Of a stretch of DNA of 64,000 nt, positions 1 through 13,964 are shown in pieces (positions within the stretch are counted from its first letter, which is position 1; each line of letters starts with the position of its first letter). This DNA comes from Rostratula benghalensis (Eukaryota; Chordata; Aves; Charadriiformes; Rostratulidae). Below the pieces are notes generated by a model. That model saw only the letters and a list, made by a program, of their open reading frames with translations. It made no database searches and had not been told where the DNA came from. Both the position numbers and the translations under genes were made by a program. The DNA is taken from contig VXAI01000015.1 of assembly GCA_013399305.1 (NCBI GenBank), positions 796,079-860,078 on the forward strand. The letters are read 5' to 3'.

Positions 1-3000
1 ATCCCCATAAAACAGCTCAGATTTCCTCCATTTTAGTCCCATTGTGGGAGAAACAGGGACTACACTAACCCTAGGGATTACACAAGTAGCAAGCTGAGAA
101 CTGATCGATGCATGAAAACTATTTCAAATATAGTAGGTGATAATGTAAAAGCTGCCATAGCAAAAGGATGCTTCTCCACAACAGCCTCTTCTAATCCCTC
201 CTTTACTGCTTCTCACAGCCTAAGAGGAATCTCGTTTTGGGCTTCACACTTGCATACACAACTTGTGGAATCCTGGATAAAACTGAGCTATGCAGCGACA
301 GATGTTTCAAGAGTTGGGTCAGCAGTACTAAAAGTACAAGGCAGCAAAAAGAGGAGAAGAAATTGTTGTCCTGGATGGCTGAGAAGCACCACACTAAAAC
401 TGAATTTAAATACGATCTCACGGCAGGACACAGTGAAATGTTGTCCTTTCTGTGTCTGTCCAGAAAAAAAACCCCACAACACAAAACTAAGCCTTCTCTT
501 GCATATGTAAGTTATGTAGTTTGTTCTTACCTCTACTATTGCAAGTGTCTATAATCCATGAAGAATTCCAAGGAAAGGATTCAAGACTATTTATTTAAAT
601 AGAAATACAGTTAAATTATATAATCAGTGCTAAATTGTCAGGTGTAGAAGACAACTTGTTACTGTTTGGCCAATTCTGGGTTTCATCAGAGTTAATGTTG
701 TTGGCATTGTTTTAACACTACCATGTTAGGGAGTCAGTTTTTGACATTTTATACTACACTTGCTAGTGCTTCAGTAGCTCATAGGGCTCTGGTTTTGGAA
801 AAGAAAACCTAATCCTAATAGTTTAACACTGAAAGGTGTTGAAACTGTAGTGCTAAACATCTCTCAGTTTAGGCTCAAAGAGAAGGGAAAAAGAAAGGGA
901 AAAATGGGGGGAATGTAATTCTGGACTTTTTTTAATTATTATTAATTTTCTGAGAAAAGTGGTATGAAAAAGGGATCCAAAAACTGTGTTTGGGGGAGGG
1001 GAGGAAAGGCATTTGTAGCCTTTCTTTGTACACAATGTTAAATAAAATCTCCTGTATCTATGTTTGTCAGGTTTGCTGGATCTTATTTAACTAAAAACTG
1101 GGTCTACATTAAACTGAATGTGTGCACTGCATTCAATTGAGCTTGCTAGAGGTACAGCATTTAGCACTGACCTTTCAAAAGAAAACCTATTTCATGTTTT
1201 TCAGGGTAAAAGCTGTATCATTTTTCAGATCATTATTATGCCTTTTTCTTCAGAATGCAGCCAGTTTCAAAACATCATAACCTTTACATTTCTGTACGGA
1301 GCACTTTAGCTGTAGTTATAGATTAGCTAAGAAGAGCTCTGGCCTCTAGTCCTTCAAATGCTGCATAAAATCAGCGCATGTTGCAGGAATCAATGTGGAA
1401 ACCAGATCAGGTACTTAAATACTCCTGGTGTTTTATGTCAATCAAATATTTAAATTAATAATGTAATTAAAGTACATTTGTCTTACTACAGTCAAAATTT
1501 AATATAGGATATAAACCTCTGTAAGATACCTGCTCCAAAGCTCTGTAGCTGATTTTCATTCGGTGTGGATCACAAATGTGACATGTCTCAATGGCAATAT
1601 CTGAAGTAGAGAAAAATGTAGCTGACTGTACAGTGTTCAAAACTACACTGAAATGAAATGCAGGTCAAGAAAAAATATCATGCTTACCTCCGAAGAGAGA
1701 AAAGAAGGGGAAACTCATAAGTATTATTAACACTTGCTACCAGTGGTGTATCTGGATAACATAAAATAGTTTCAAAATAGTTTTCAGATAGCTTCTGCAG
1801 AATGGCTCTCACTCAATTAGAAAGCAAACCTTTGTAGAGCAACCACACTGAATGGTATAAGGCTGAGCCTGGAAGGTGTCATGTCCTTCCCCCAATGCTG
1901 GCTCCTGCCAAGAGCTCTGCTAACACGGCGATGCTCCTGTAGCATCAAGCTCTTCACCGAGTACCAGGCTGAGGTCTCACCTGCTTCTGTTGCCGAGCCG
2001 CTTTCCCCAAATTGAAGACCCTGGGTGAGCAACCCTGAATGTTGCCACTGGCTTGAGATGAATCGCAGAGCACAAGCTTGTGCATGTTCAGCCACTGCAT
2101 GCTTCTAGTCCACTACTTCCCTGTAACGAGGAAGAACTATCAGACCTTAAGGCTGGAGCAGGATGAGAAAGAACAGGAATGCATAATAACCATGGATGTT
2201 CTCTGCAAATTGCTACACAGTGCCCTCCTGAACAGGTGTCTTTTCATTTTCCATGCAACCCTCGAGCTGCTTCCCGAGGCTCAGACAGGCTGCCCCAAGG
2301 CAGCTGCCCTGCCGGGCACAGCTATCAGTCTGAGACAGGAGCGGCTGTACCTGCCCCACTCGGAGACATTTGTCTGCTCTTTGTTAGAAACCTCCAATTA
2401 TGGAGATTCTGTAATTCTCTTGGGCAATCTCATCCAGCATATAACCACAATGAGAAAGTTTTCCTAGGAGACAGTTGAACTACTCTTGCACACATTACAG
2501 GGTAAAATGCCCTTTTTTTAAAGTTCCTGAACTAGGATACCAGCTGCACACACTATCAGCTTGTTCATTAATTCACTGAGCTGAATGAGCCACGTTCTGT
2601 TTCCTGCTAGAAAAGAGAAAGCAGAGCCCCTTTGTGGGCTATTGCGAGAAATACATTGTACAAATCCAATGCAGACGTATTTCACATCCCTAATACAGAA
2701 AGAATGCTGCTGATTGTCACTGAAATGCTGTTTTTAAACTGATAAATAACTTAATAATCAATCCAAAGGTAGACACACAGAACAATCTTTTGTTGAACAA
2801 ACCATGCATCAGAAAACCTAGTGGAGTGACACTGGTCATATCATTAGATAATAAACACCAGAAATATGCCTTAAGTATAATGGGGCCTTTCAGTGTCAAA
2901 TAAGCAGACTGTCTGTGCAGCAGCCTTCCAAGGGAATCCCCACCAGCTAAAAGAACAGGCAGACTGAAAGAGAAATGGATTGGAAAGGACATCTAAATAA

Positions 3001-3714
3001 AATGACTGATTTAGTAAGATACACATAAGCAGCAAATTTTTCCCACAGTGTAAATCAAACTGTGTTTTAACATCTGGAAGTATACAGCCTCACAGTTTTA
3101 AAAGGGACTCTAATGAAATATAGATGTAATTTATGCTGATTTACAATATTAAAAATTAAATTGTACCCAAGATAATGAAGGGACTGTAAATCATGCTTGC
3201 CCCCACCAGTTGCAGCCCTATGAATTCTAGGAAGGCATGTACCTCAAGGGAGAGGCTGCAATACAATCTTACACGGAAGCATTTCTTCTGATAAAAGAAC
3301 CGAAATGCTGCTGGGAGGGAGGCTTTAATCTGTGGCCTGAGCTAAACAGAAACCCTGATGGCGAAACTTTCATAGGGATATGTCAAATCAGCACATTTTC
3401 TTAGTTACTGTGTTCATAGCACTTTCCAGCCAATGCCTGTAAATACAGGCTCTGCTATACCTCCCACTAAAGCACCAACACTGTAATTTGGGGTTATTAA
3501 CTGCAGTTGCCTGTTATTCATGACAACAGTCATACACCCTGCATAACAAAACTTAGCTTAGCATAGTCTATTGAAAGGAGCAAAAAGTCTGAACCCTTGT
3601 GTTCACATGCAGTTCTTGTAACCTAAGACGACCAAGCTATTCACGTTTAAGCTATTTGAATGAGGTGCTGCAATTAATCTAATATTGTACTGTAAGGCAC
3701 ACGTTTAGGAAACC
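1..3714. other. Intergenic or distal upstream DNA, no supported gene
   Basis: This AT-rich stretch lies upstream of the SPECC1L CpG island. The open frames in it are short (129 residues or fewer), lack recognisable domains, and show no paired splice signals joining them into a longer frame. A polyadenylation-type AATAAA occurs near 1041, but no coding exon leads to it. I saw no clear transposon, tRNA or hairpin RNA. It could hold enhancers or the edge of a neighbour's UTR, but nothing in the sequence shows this. Confidence 0.6.
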
Positions 3715-4255
3715 TTCAGCCCCTCCGCTCCCAGCTGGGTTAGGCCGCGCTACCAGCCCCGTACCGGAGCGGCGGGGCCGCTCTGTGCGAGCCCTGGAGA
3801 AAGCGGTTCCAGTCTGGGCTGTAACGGCGGCAGGAGGTCGCCACCTCCGCGTCTCCACCCTCACGCCAGCTGCACGCTGGCGGGGTCACTCCTCAAGGCT
3901 TCTCTGAAGCTTAAAATCTACGGGTTTATTCCAGAAAAAAAAAATAAATATAAAATTAAATGCTTTTTTACCACAGCAAGACCCAGGCCTTGGACCGGCA
4001 TCAACCCCGCGCCCCACAGGCCCGCCTCAGCCCAGGAGCAGCGCGGCTGCCTCAGCGCCGGGCCGCCGCCACTACGGAGGGCAGGGCCCCTACACCGCCG
4101 GTTTCCCAGTCGTCGCCTCCCCAGGCGACGCCGGGGAGCCCCAGCCGGTGGCCATCCCCTCCCCGCAGGGCTCCGGACCCGCACCAGGACCCGCCACCGC
4201 CCCCAGGTGAGGCGCTGCGCGAGGCGCCTCCCGCGGCTGCGGGATAGGGGCGATG

Positions 4256-4348
4256 GCGCATGCGCCGGCCACTGCCGCGCACCCTCCCCTGGGCGGGAGG
4301 GCTGCCAGCGCCTGCGCAGTGCGGCGGCCCCGCCCGCGAGGGGCGGGG
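4256..4348 (+). promoter_or_regulatory. SPECC1L: TATA-less core promoter with NRF1-like and GC-box motifs
   Basis: GCGCATGCGC at 4256-4265 is a palindromic NRF1-type core, and GCGCCTGCGCA at 4308-4318 is a second one 52 bp away. GC boxes (Sp/KLF-type) occur at 4291-4297 (GGGCGGG), 4328-4335 (CCCCGCCC) and 4340-4348 (GGGGCGGGG). No TATA box is visible. NRF1 plus Sp1 clusters are typical of housekeeping promoters with dispersed start sites, so transcription probably begins between about 4300 and 4450. The motifs are read directly; their use is inferred. Confidence 0.6.
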
Positions 4349-4399
4349 TGGAGGCGGAGGGGTCCCTGCTGTCCCCGCGCGCCCCTCCGTGCCCCCCTC

Positions 4400-4492
4400 C
4401 CCCTCCCGCCGGCAGCGCGCGCGGCCCGGCCCGGTCCGGTCCCCTCAGAGTCGGGCCGCGCCGCGAAGAAGCGGGACGGAGGCGGCTGCCCG
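4400..4492 (+). other. SPECC1L: Probable non-coding exon 1 (5' UTR), start approximate
   Basis: The right end is set by a strong donor, CCG|GTAAGC, with GT at 4493-4494. The left end is only an estimate, because CpG-island promoters start at many positions. The exon has no open frame that continues into the first coding exon, so the product is untranslated leader. Other plausible donors on the same strand lie at 4206/4207 (CAG|GTGAGG) and 4933/4934 (GAG|GTAACG) and could define alternative first exons. Confidence 0.5.
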
Positions 4493-7400
4493 GTAAGCGC
4501 CGAGCGCCGGCAAGAACAGCCTAGTCTAGCTCAGTCCCGACCCCCGCCCGCCCATCGAGGGGTCGTCCGCCTCCGCGCAGGCCCCGGCAGGGCCTGTATC
4601 CCGGGTTCCCGCCGCTCGCCTGGCTGCTGCCGGCCACAGCGCCTTACTGCCGCGGGAGCCCTTTCCCGCCCTCGGGCTCGGTCTTCTCGGCGGCGCCCGC
4701 ACCCAGTGCCCTGAGGGGCTATCGGCTGGGCTGTCACCCTCGCCGCTTGCCTCTCTTAGCTGACCGCGGCGGTGACAGCAGCCTCAGGGGCCGCCCTCCC
4801 GCCCGGTGGCGGTGTCCTCCACCCCTCCCCTTGCTGACCCAGCGCCCCGCGTCGTCCCTGTCACCCATTTTGTGACTATCCCTTCGCGGCGCTGCCGGCG
4901 GGAGCCGCCCCGGGGGAGGCCGGCTGCCGTGAGGTAACGGAGGGCTCCGCAGTCCCCGGCTAGCGGGGCAGGCTCGGGTTTGTATCCCTCGATGAAATCA
5001 TTTGCTTCACGCTGCTGGCTTGTTTTTACAGAGAGAGGGACAGTGACGGTGTGTGTGGGAGCTTTCTGAGGAGAAAGGTAGAGTGCCCGCGCTGTGGCAC
5101 CTCTGTAGCTGGGTTTTGGTGTGGTGGGGAGGACCTTTGTTCGGATTCTATTCTCACCTTTGTGTAGAATGTTGGTTTTCTGCATATTTATAGCTGAAAG
5201 ATTCCCCAAGTTCCACTTTTGTGCCTGCTGTTGGCCTTCCTGTGCTTTGTGGTATTCCTTCTTGCATGCCTTGCACGACCTGGTAGGGCCAGGGATGGAG
5301 GAATGCAGGTTCCTGTAGCTGGGCAAGAATCAAAGAGTCACCAGTCTGTTCTAAGAGTCTTCTATACTCTCTGTTCTCAGAGAGAAAAACAATGTGGTGC
5401 TGATGCTCAGTAAACTGCACACTGCTCTCCACAACGACATCTCACAGTCTGTGTTTGCATGAAGTGCCTGTCTGTGCTAGGATCTGAAAAATGTAGCTCT
5501 TGTAGCAGAAAATTTGTCTGTTGAATGGTTCGGATGGGTGAAAAGTGGTCCGAAGAGACTTGGGTGCTGTTGAAATACATAGTGTGTGCAAGCTCTGCTC
5601 GCCCCAAAAGCAAACATATACCTTCTGTTGCTGCTTCCTGCTTAATCAATGGTATGGACTTTGGCTGCTGAAATGGAGGTAAACTAAAGCCAGTGACTGA
5701 TTTTAGCACTTTGTGGGTCATAATCTAGTTCTGCAGTCGCTCAGAAGTACAATTTCCCCTCTTCTCTCCAGCTGGTTGATTGTTCTTAGGTACTAGCTAA
5801 AAATGAAAAAGAGCGGGTCATTGTAAACAGTCTGAGATTAAAATTGAGAAACTGAGATGTGAGTAATCTTCTGTTACTTGTAACACTGCCACTTAATATT
5901 CCATTTTCAATGGAAAAAATCAGATTCTAGGCTGGTAGGCTATGTGAAATAAGAAAAAGACATTTTTCAGGTGTTTTTGTATGCCTATTTTTCTTTCTTT
6001 ATTGAATACAATACAGGAGTGAAACAGCTCAAATCCTTCTGGCTCACTGTACCATTTCTGTCAAATATAATGCCGTTTAGATAAACACTGCAGTCAATGT
6101 TTCAGTTCTTTTATCTGCTCAAGTTGAAGAGCTGTTTGTTGTGTGCATTTTGGTGTGATTGTTAATAAAGATCTGTGTTCTCTCTTCAGTGGTATAAAGG
6201 ACCACTTTATTAAAATGTGATAATGTGTGAATGTCACTGTGGGCAAACTCTGTGCAGGGATTTCCAGTTCTTATGGACTGTACTTTTAATTTTGCTTTGC
6301 AACTTAGCAGTTCTGTGGTATTTTCACTTTCCCTCCGTGTTGTAAGGCAGCATGATCTCTGGCCTTCCAGGCATGCTACCAGAGGCATCTTCTGCATCAG
6401 GCTTGAGCAAAGGTTTCCCTAAATGGAGAGCTTGTCCGTAGTAACAAATAAAAGAAAACTTGGGTGTCAGGCTGAGGTCTAGCATGTGATTGTTCACACT
6501 AGTAAATTGGCAGTATGGTCACTACCATGGCTTAGCTAGGCCACCTAGCATTTTCCTTAGCCATACCTGGGCATGATACAAGAGTGGCAAATGCCAGGAT
6601 ATCTCCAAACAGGAGACATGGCCCCTTTTTTTCTGAATGGGGGGAGAGAGGAAAGTGGTTTTGGCTGTATAATCACAAACCAACCAGTGCAGGGTTGTCT
6701 CCTGACTGGAGAACGATCTCTGGCTTGTGTTAGTTACTTGTGTAAGGTGTAGCCAATGAGTTTTGGAAGTTTCTGTCTTAAGTGCATGTTGGAATAGTTA
6801 TTTTTATGCTGCAAAGATTTCGTTTTACAGAACAGATGAAGTGGTGTGCAGTTAACATGGATTAATATATACTTATGAGTAACATGATGAGCGGAAATAA
6901 GTTTGTGCTATTTTTGCTTTACTGTTAGTAGGAAAAAGGAAAATACATTGTCAGAAGGTAGAGGCATGTGATGGAAACTCCTTGAGAGATCTTTCACTAA
7001 AATACTTGAGAAGTTCTTTTTTTCTTGCCTTGATCTTGCTATGTTGGAGCCTGTCTTACCAACTAGGATCCAGTTTTAGAAGTGTTCAAAGCTTATTTAA
7101 TGTGACTGAATCTCTACTGCTCAATGGGAAAAGCAGGATAAGAAATGTTATGCTTGTACTTTCTGATTTCAAAAATCACCCCATTTGATCTTACTTTTAG
7201 TCTGTATGCTTAAAAAACAAAAGGGAGAAAAAATGGATGTTAGTTAATCGTGGCCTTAAAGGACTAGTCACAAGGAACACATTACTTGTTTCTTTTGAGC
7301 TTATTCCATCTGAAAGGATCGGAGAAACCACCATTTGGAGCACTTAACAGTTTAATGCAGCCTGCGGGTAATCATAGGATGCTATCTTTTAACAGAGAAA

Positions 7401-9266
7401 TAATTTGTCATTAGAGTTTTCACACACACATGCATGATTTTCTTGGGAAAGAGGACATTCTGTTTACGGTAAAGGCACTACAACTTTTGATCTTCATCTT
7501 TGTAAGTAAATGTCTCAGGATACCTAAATTTTGCAAAGAACTGTTCCAAATAAGTGGCAGAACTAGTAGCTTCCCAAGTTACAGAAAAGAAGAGTAATAC
7601 AAGAGTGAATTGTGAAGTTAGGTAAAAGGAGACTTTTTAAAAAGGGATCAATCTGCAAGGGTTTTACTACCAAAAAAAAATAATGATTTAGAAACAGCCA
7701 TTTGTTACATGTTAAAAGATTGCAAAGGCACTTAAGCAAAATGTCAAGAGAGAAAATAACTGATTTTTTACTTCAAGACTTGGATTGATATTTGTGAAAG
7801 GTAAGAGTTCAGTTAATTTTATTTTCCAGTACTGTTTGCCAGCGTGAAGGCAGGCTAACAATTGCCTGCAACTAAGTGGAATACATGCCATTTTAGTCAG
7901 GAAAATAAACTGAGCATCTAATATCTATTATTTAAATAGCATTTTAAAAGAATAAAGGTAGTATTGAAGTACTTGAGTGATGTATTTGATGACATCAGCC
8001 TGAAGGTATTAGTATTTCTGATGCTAAAAATATTTCCTTGACTTTGGTCATTCAGCCAGAGTAGAATACGTGTTCTGCACAGGTACATGCAGTGAATAAT
8101 GATTTCCGATGGGTTATACATTTGAGGGGGTGGGTGGAAAGCTTGACCAAGAGGCTGGCATTCTTGACACTCCTTGAAACTTTCTGTGTTCTTCTTGCAT
8201 TTCTATATATGTTCTTAATTAAAAGCACACAGTGGTTTTGGCAGATGGAGCCTTCTTGAAACTTCGGCTACAGAATTCCATTGCTCTGTGAGGACTGGTG
8301 TTGGAGAGGCTCCTTCAACCTTTTTCACTGTTCATTGCTAAAATGTTGGCAGTCTTCATATTGACAAGTCTTAACTGACACGGACAAGTTTATAAAAGTG
8401 ATCTTTTAGAGCTTGACTTACTCAGTTTAGGCATAGAAATTTTGGTTTGTGTTTTTTTTTTTTACTGAGTTGCCAAGTTGTACTGAGCTTAAAGTTCCTT
8501 TTACTTAGCAAGGTAAATGATGATCAGATTTGATAATGGGTATGCACTGAAAATAGCTTATGTTGTGCAATTAAAAATCTTCCTTTGTAAAAAATGGTCT
8601 TTGCTGTTTCTATTTGCTTAAGAGGTAACCAGCAATATAAATAGTAACTAGTTAATGGCAAATATTTCTTTCAAGTCCCTGAAGGTCTTTTCTAGAGGAA
8701 AAGAAAAAAGAATTAGAACTATTTGTTATAGACATGATACCTACCACAAATGTGACTGAATAACTGTTCACTTAAAGTTCTAGTTTTGCTTTTATTTTCT
8801 TTTCTGTGATTAAAAAAATAAAGTTTCTTTCCTTGCAATGACAGAATCATGCAAGGCTACTTTTTATCTGTACTCACTTATATCAAATGGACAATTACGT
8901 GTATTCTGGAAATGATGATGTTCTTAAATAGGCACAGTTGTTTGAAGTTCTTATCATCAAATTCTTCTTGATTTATAATTTGTCAGTGAGTTACATTCTT
9001 GAATATGGCAATATCACCAGGTTTTACTATAACTGAGAATTTCTCATCAAGAATTAAGATGTTAGAATGAATACTTTCTAACATATATATATATATATTT
9101 GTCCCAAACCATTGCTATTCTTTCTAATTTTACGTGAAGCTGCAGGGGAAGGTTTCCTCAACCTCTTCAGTATTGGCATCCCTGTGACTGTGAAGAAGTT
9201 AAGGGTGCTGTTGTGCCATTCTCCAAAGGTTTTGATAGCTTGCTATGATAGACAAGATTTACCACC

Positions 9267-9348
9267 AAGCTCAGGTGCAAGGAGCTGATTGTCTCAAAGC
9301 CATAGGGAAAATGGGCAGATGTAGGAATAGAACCCAGAATCCTGATTT
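9267..9348 (-). repeat. MIR-like SINE relic
   Basis: The stretch contains, in order, a degraded CTTGCCCAAGGTCACA-like block, a GGCAGA-like block, and AGGAATAGAACCCAGAATCCTGA. That order matches the tRNA-derived B-box side of the MIR SINE family read in reverse complement. MIR is an ancient amniote SINE. The identification is from remembered consensus, not a database search. Confidence 0.5.
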
Positions 9349-9868
9349 AATAGGAAAGTGTCCTTGTTTTGTAGTAGTTATCATCCTTTTCCTATTGATA
9401 TCTGCTCAATTGAGCACGATGGATTTTCAGGGATGGCCTAACCCTCCTTCTTGAGGGCTGTTATTATTTGTCATTGTCATCTTCCAGCTGCAGTTCATAC
9501 TGTAGGTAAGAAAGTGAGTCTAATGGAGGGTGAACGTGCTGGAGGTTCCCATGGCTTGTGCTGTTCCATGGTGCTGCCAGCCCATCATTCTTGTTGACTC
9601 AAAATATGGGGGACTGGTCCCATGCCTCTGGACCACTAGCTTTTCATACAGCTTGGGTGACTCTCCTAACTTCCTTTTGTCTTCTGTTTATGAAGTTATG
9701 AGTATTTTCAGGCCTAAAATGTTGTCATTAATGGCAGCAATTGTTTTGCTGTATTTATGCATTAGTTATCACAAAGAACAACCAAAACTGCTGTTTATAC
9801 TGTATGTGTCTAAACTCTGCATTTAGATTTCAAGGTTTGTTCTTCTATAGGCTGATATTCTAGGCTTT

Positions 9869-9896
9869 GTACCTAATCTTCTGTACCTAATCTTCT
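9869..9896. repeat. 14-bp tandem duplication
   Basis: GTACCTAATCTTCT occurs twice back to back with no mismatch. It is a small local duplication in intron 1, probably from replication slippage. Confidence 0.9.
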
Positions 9897-11543
9897 GGCA
9901 TTTTAACTGTCTGTGTCTGATGGAAAGGTACCCAACACTTTCAAATTCCTAGTAAACAATATAAATTCTGTTTATGAAAGCTAACTCAGGAAAAATATTT
10001 AAAACATTTTAAAGATTGTAGTTCCAAGTGTGCACTTGAGATTCAGTGTACTTGCATTTCAAGTTCAGAAGTAGATTTTCTATATTAAAAGCATGAAATT
10101 ATACAAATATATATTATAAGAACTTGGCAGTTTTCTGAAAATGTTTCTGATATATACCTGTAAAAAAGAAATAGTATTTATCTGCAGAAGAAAATTCTAT
10201 TAAGTCTGTACCTTATGGACATTAGTCTTGTAAGTAAAGGATATCTGGAGGAAAAAAAACCCAACCTATAAATACTTGAGAACAGACTTTTTTAGTATAA
10301 AGACTACATTTTTCTTGAGGGAATGGGAAAACTGTTCTGAGGCCTTCAGCCGAACATCAAAGGCTCCTCAAAAAACCTGGAGGTATAGGAGCTTCTCAAC
10401 GAAATGCCATAAAAGTGTTTCACAATGGAAAGTGCCACAAAGTGTTAGGCACTTGGCATTCCGGGGTGGTATCAGCACATCAGCAGTCACATCAGTTAGG
10501 GATCCTACACTCCAGGCTCTGTCCCCCCACAGAGTCCTGCATTGCTCCAACAACCAACCTGTCTGAGGACATGGGGACTCCATAAACTGGTTAGTGATTC
10601 ACCCTTTGCTGGAAGGCTTAGAATAAAAATGTAAGACAGTATCTTACCGTTTTTCCTGGGGGAAGATAAAAAATAAGACTAGTGGAGGCAAATGGGGGCC
10701 TCTCCATCCTGTCCCAAAGACTTCTCCTATGTAACTCAAATGCGTGTCCTTGGGCTTCCACGCTGGGGTGGGTAAATGTTCCTCCCCTAGTGATACCAGG
10801 ATATTTAGGAAAGATTTGAATGCAGCCCTGTGTCTTCATTGTCTGCCAAGCCTGAAGGATTTTAAACTAAACAATGAGTATGCTGCTGACAGGTCTTGGA
10901 GGTGAAGGAAGAAGTGCATCAGAGCACAGAATTCAAACCCATAGATAGCCAATCTTCAAACCCTCTGTGATGGTCAGTGCCCTGTATTGTCTTGTGTTGA
11001 TGTGCTTAAAAATAACACAGAACAGCATGGCTTGGAAAGTGGTTGGGAAGCAATAAGAGGTTCATTTAAATCATGGCTGTTGCTGAGTGTCCAATAGCCT
11101 CAGACTGAATTAAAACAAACTTGGGGCTGCACCACCTCAGAAAGGGTGAGCCTTTCTTCTTGTTCCCAGTCCCCAGTCCCGCTGCTTCCTTTGCATAGTA
11201 TCTAGCAATTATAAGGTGAGTCAGATCAGTCCTGAAAAAACAACTCATCAAAAAATGAACTATGATCTCTAGAATTGAAAGAAGGGAGAGGACTGAGGAA
11301 GGGGTGGGACTGTCTGTTTTGGTGGCAGGGTACAATTAATTGTTTTTCGTGACTAGCTTAAGCAATCCCCAGCAGGCACTTCCTTGCCCCAGGCTTAGCA
11401 AGTCTGGCTTGTGGATGGGCCATTCCCTTGGTCCAGGTGAGACCAGGAGGGTCCTTCTGGAGCTGAGAGTCTCAGAGCTGTAAGCACTTGGGGCCTGGGA
11501 AAGACCTTGGGGGATATATATCTGTATGCTTCTCCTGTTCTCT

Positions 11544-11574
11544 ATTTTATTTATTTATTTATTGTGTGTGTGTG
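11544..11574. repeat. Compound TTTA / TG microsatellite
   Basis: About four TTTA units are followed directly by about five TG units in intron 1. The tract may be polymorphic in length. Confidence 0.85.
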
Positions 11575-13964
11575 CAATGCCTTCAGGAATGTTGCCAGAC
11601 CAGGTTGGTGGTGAAGTGGACATAGTGAGCACCCAGTCATCCCAGTTCGAGAAATCTAGGCAATAGAGAGTCCTCAAGTTGAGAGTACGTTAGTCAACAG
11701 CTGGTAAGAACAGATTTGTCATCGTAACTGTTCTGGAAACAGGATTTGGGGCTTTGCATTAACTGAAGATCTAATGGAAGGTTTTGATTAACATGGGACC
11801 TGGTTGAAGTTACTCACTTATTTTACAGGTTTTACCTGTAACATACTTGTGCTGGGAGCTGCTGGTCTAGCTCCTGAAAACACCGTGCTGCATGTCCTTT
11901 CTCTGTCCCCCTTTCTCAGACGGGAGCTAGGCTCCTGCCTGCCCTTCTTCTGCCTGTGAACTTCATGCTCCATAAGCCTTTCCTGCAGATGATGATACAA
12001 GAGTTCAACTGATAGCATGAATGGAGAAAAGGGAAGAGGTCACCACTGGTCACCTACTCCAGCTGGCACTTTTGGGAACAGCAGTGCTGTCTCTAGACAG
12101 AGTACCTTGCAATGAAATGTCACCTACTGACCTAGTTAGTCTGAAACAGAAAGAAGTTATTGTGTTAGTTGTGCACTTTCTGGAATGATGATAGGTAACA
12201 ACACTTTCAGTTAACCTGGTTAACTTAAAAAGTGTCACTTTTTAGACTAGCTGCTTTTGTAGGTGAAGCTGGCCAGTCCTTTGACTGGGAAATTTACTGT
12301 GCTCAGATGGGTTTTGCCCGGAAATCCTACAGTGTCAGAATAAGAACTGGTTTTATTTTATTGGAATATAAACCTAAGGGGTTTACAGGGAAGGTTAATA
12401 TTCCTGCTAAGTTTAAATCTTGAAAATCTGATATAGAGGAGTAATTACTATCTGGGAAATAGCTATATATTATGTTATGTGTAAAGCTTAAAATTGGATG
12501 CAAGTGTGAAATTTACCAAAAGGAGTGAAAAATGACACCACAGCAAAACCAGGTTTTAGTGTCCCTCCATGTTTATCTTACTAGTATTCTGCATATTATC
12601 TTCTCTCTTCTGTTTCCTTTATCATGTTCTTCTGCTTGAGGTTTGTCACAGCTTTCACTGTGAGGGACACACAGACTGCCTTCAGATATAAGCAAGTTTT
12701 TCGTTATGTGTATTTCTAAAATCAGTGAAACAAACCCCTTGTAATAGTAGTGTGGATGGTACTCTCATCTCTAGTGTGATCAGCCATGGTTAATTGGGGT
12801 CTCTGCGATACTTAGGCCACTTAGAGTATTTTTTAATCAGCTCTAGGATGGATAACAGTAAGGTATACATTTACGTGATCTTTTGTTCTGGTTTCCAAGA
12901 CTGCAACTCCAAAAAAAAAAACCAACCAAAAAAACCAACCCAAACCCAAAAGCTTCTGAAGGTGCAGTCAATGTAGAAGTGTAGAAGTTAATGGGGAGAC
13001 TGAGTTTTGGACAGTACTCCCCTTCCTTGTGCAACAGATTCCCCACGGTAGGAAAAATCAGTTGGATTTAGTTGATGAACAGTTGCTTTTTCTTTCCTCG
13101 GCAGTATTTTGACATAGTGGTTGTTTAAAGTAGGAGCTTGAAAACAAGACTACATTATTTAATTTTGTTATGAAAGGGCTTTTAGAGCACAGTTCGTAAG
13201 TTTAGGAGTTCTGTAAATGTTCCTGTCACTTGTCTGGAATGTTAAGTATTGCAACGGTTACACATTGCTCACAGCAGTAACAGCTCTGAAGTTTTCTCCA
13301 AAGAAGGAGTAGAGAAATTGAGGTGTATAAGAGCCAATTCTTACCCAAAGTTCTGGTCTTTCCTCCCTTCTGGTAAAAGAGAAGTAGCAACAGCAAATGT
13401 GGCTTGAAAACAGTGGATGGATAATGTAACTTAAAGGTTGAATTCCTATTTTTGTAATTCCACAATTGTAATGGAAAACTATAAAGGCCCTTTTGAATTT
13501 TTTAGATAGAAAGTAATAGGAAAGTCTTTCCTCTCTAAATAACTACCTGCAGCAGTGTTCCAAAATCGCAGCACCCATAAATCATTGACATCTGTATATT
13601 TTCCTCACGGCATTAGAGCATAGCAGACACCACCCTGCCTGGTTGCAGGGATCCATCCCACCTGGTGCTCTGGGTCCAGCTGCAGCTGTGAGCAGATGGC
13701 CCAGGGGAAAAAAGACCCAAACCTAAAGTCTTCCCTCCTACCCTGACTGCTTTCCCACCCTGTGATTAATTTTAGCTCAGGGAGGTTTCTGAGCCCTTCG
13801 TGTGTACCTATCTAGCATCCATTAGGGAATTTCTCTACTTTGTGCATGTTTAGTCTCTCCTTTTACTCCTGCTTCATCCAGTCACAGCATTCTTTCAATC
13901 TGCATGAAAAATACGGCTCATTTTTCCTTATTTTGTACCTGGCTCTAATTTCATTTGTTGATCC

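Larger units (their letters stand above)
3715..4960. promoter_or_regulatory. SPECC1L: CpG island at the SPECC1L 5' end
   Basis: GC content and CpG density rise sharply here against AT-rich flanks. A short AT-rich break at about 3905-3965 splits the island in two. The densest part is about 4000-4720. CpG islands of this size mark promoters of broadly expressed vertebrate genes, and this one sits 14.8 kb upstream of the SPECC1L start codon, in the same orientation as a good splice donor at 4492/4493. Long open frames on both strands inside the island are caused by its GC content (few stop codons) and are not annotated as genes. Confidence 0.85.

Noticed and set aside
1817..2467. Possible neighbour-gene exons upstream (92-codon minus and 129-codon plus frames)
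   Set aside because: The translations are not recognisable, the frames overlap each other on opposite strands, and splice signals do not connect them.
4253..4714. Long open frames on both strands of the CpG island (up to 153 codons +, and a 180-codon frame on the minus strand at 4784-5326)
   Set aside because: High GC removes stop codons by chance. The translations are Pro/Arg/Ala-rich without domains, and the region is a promoter.
10950..10990. Short MIR-like word (AGAATTCAAACCC) in intron 1
   Set aside because: Only one short block matches, without the ordered neighbouring blocks seen at 9267 and 48868.
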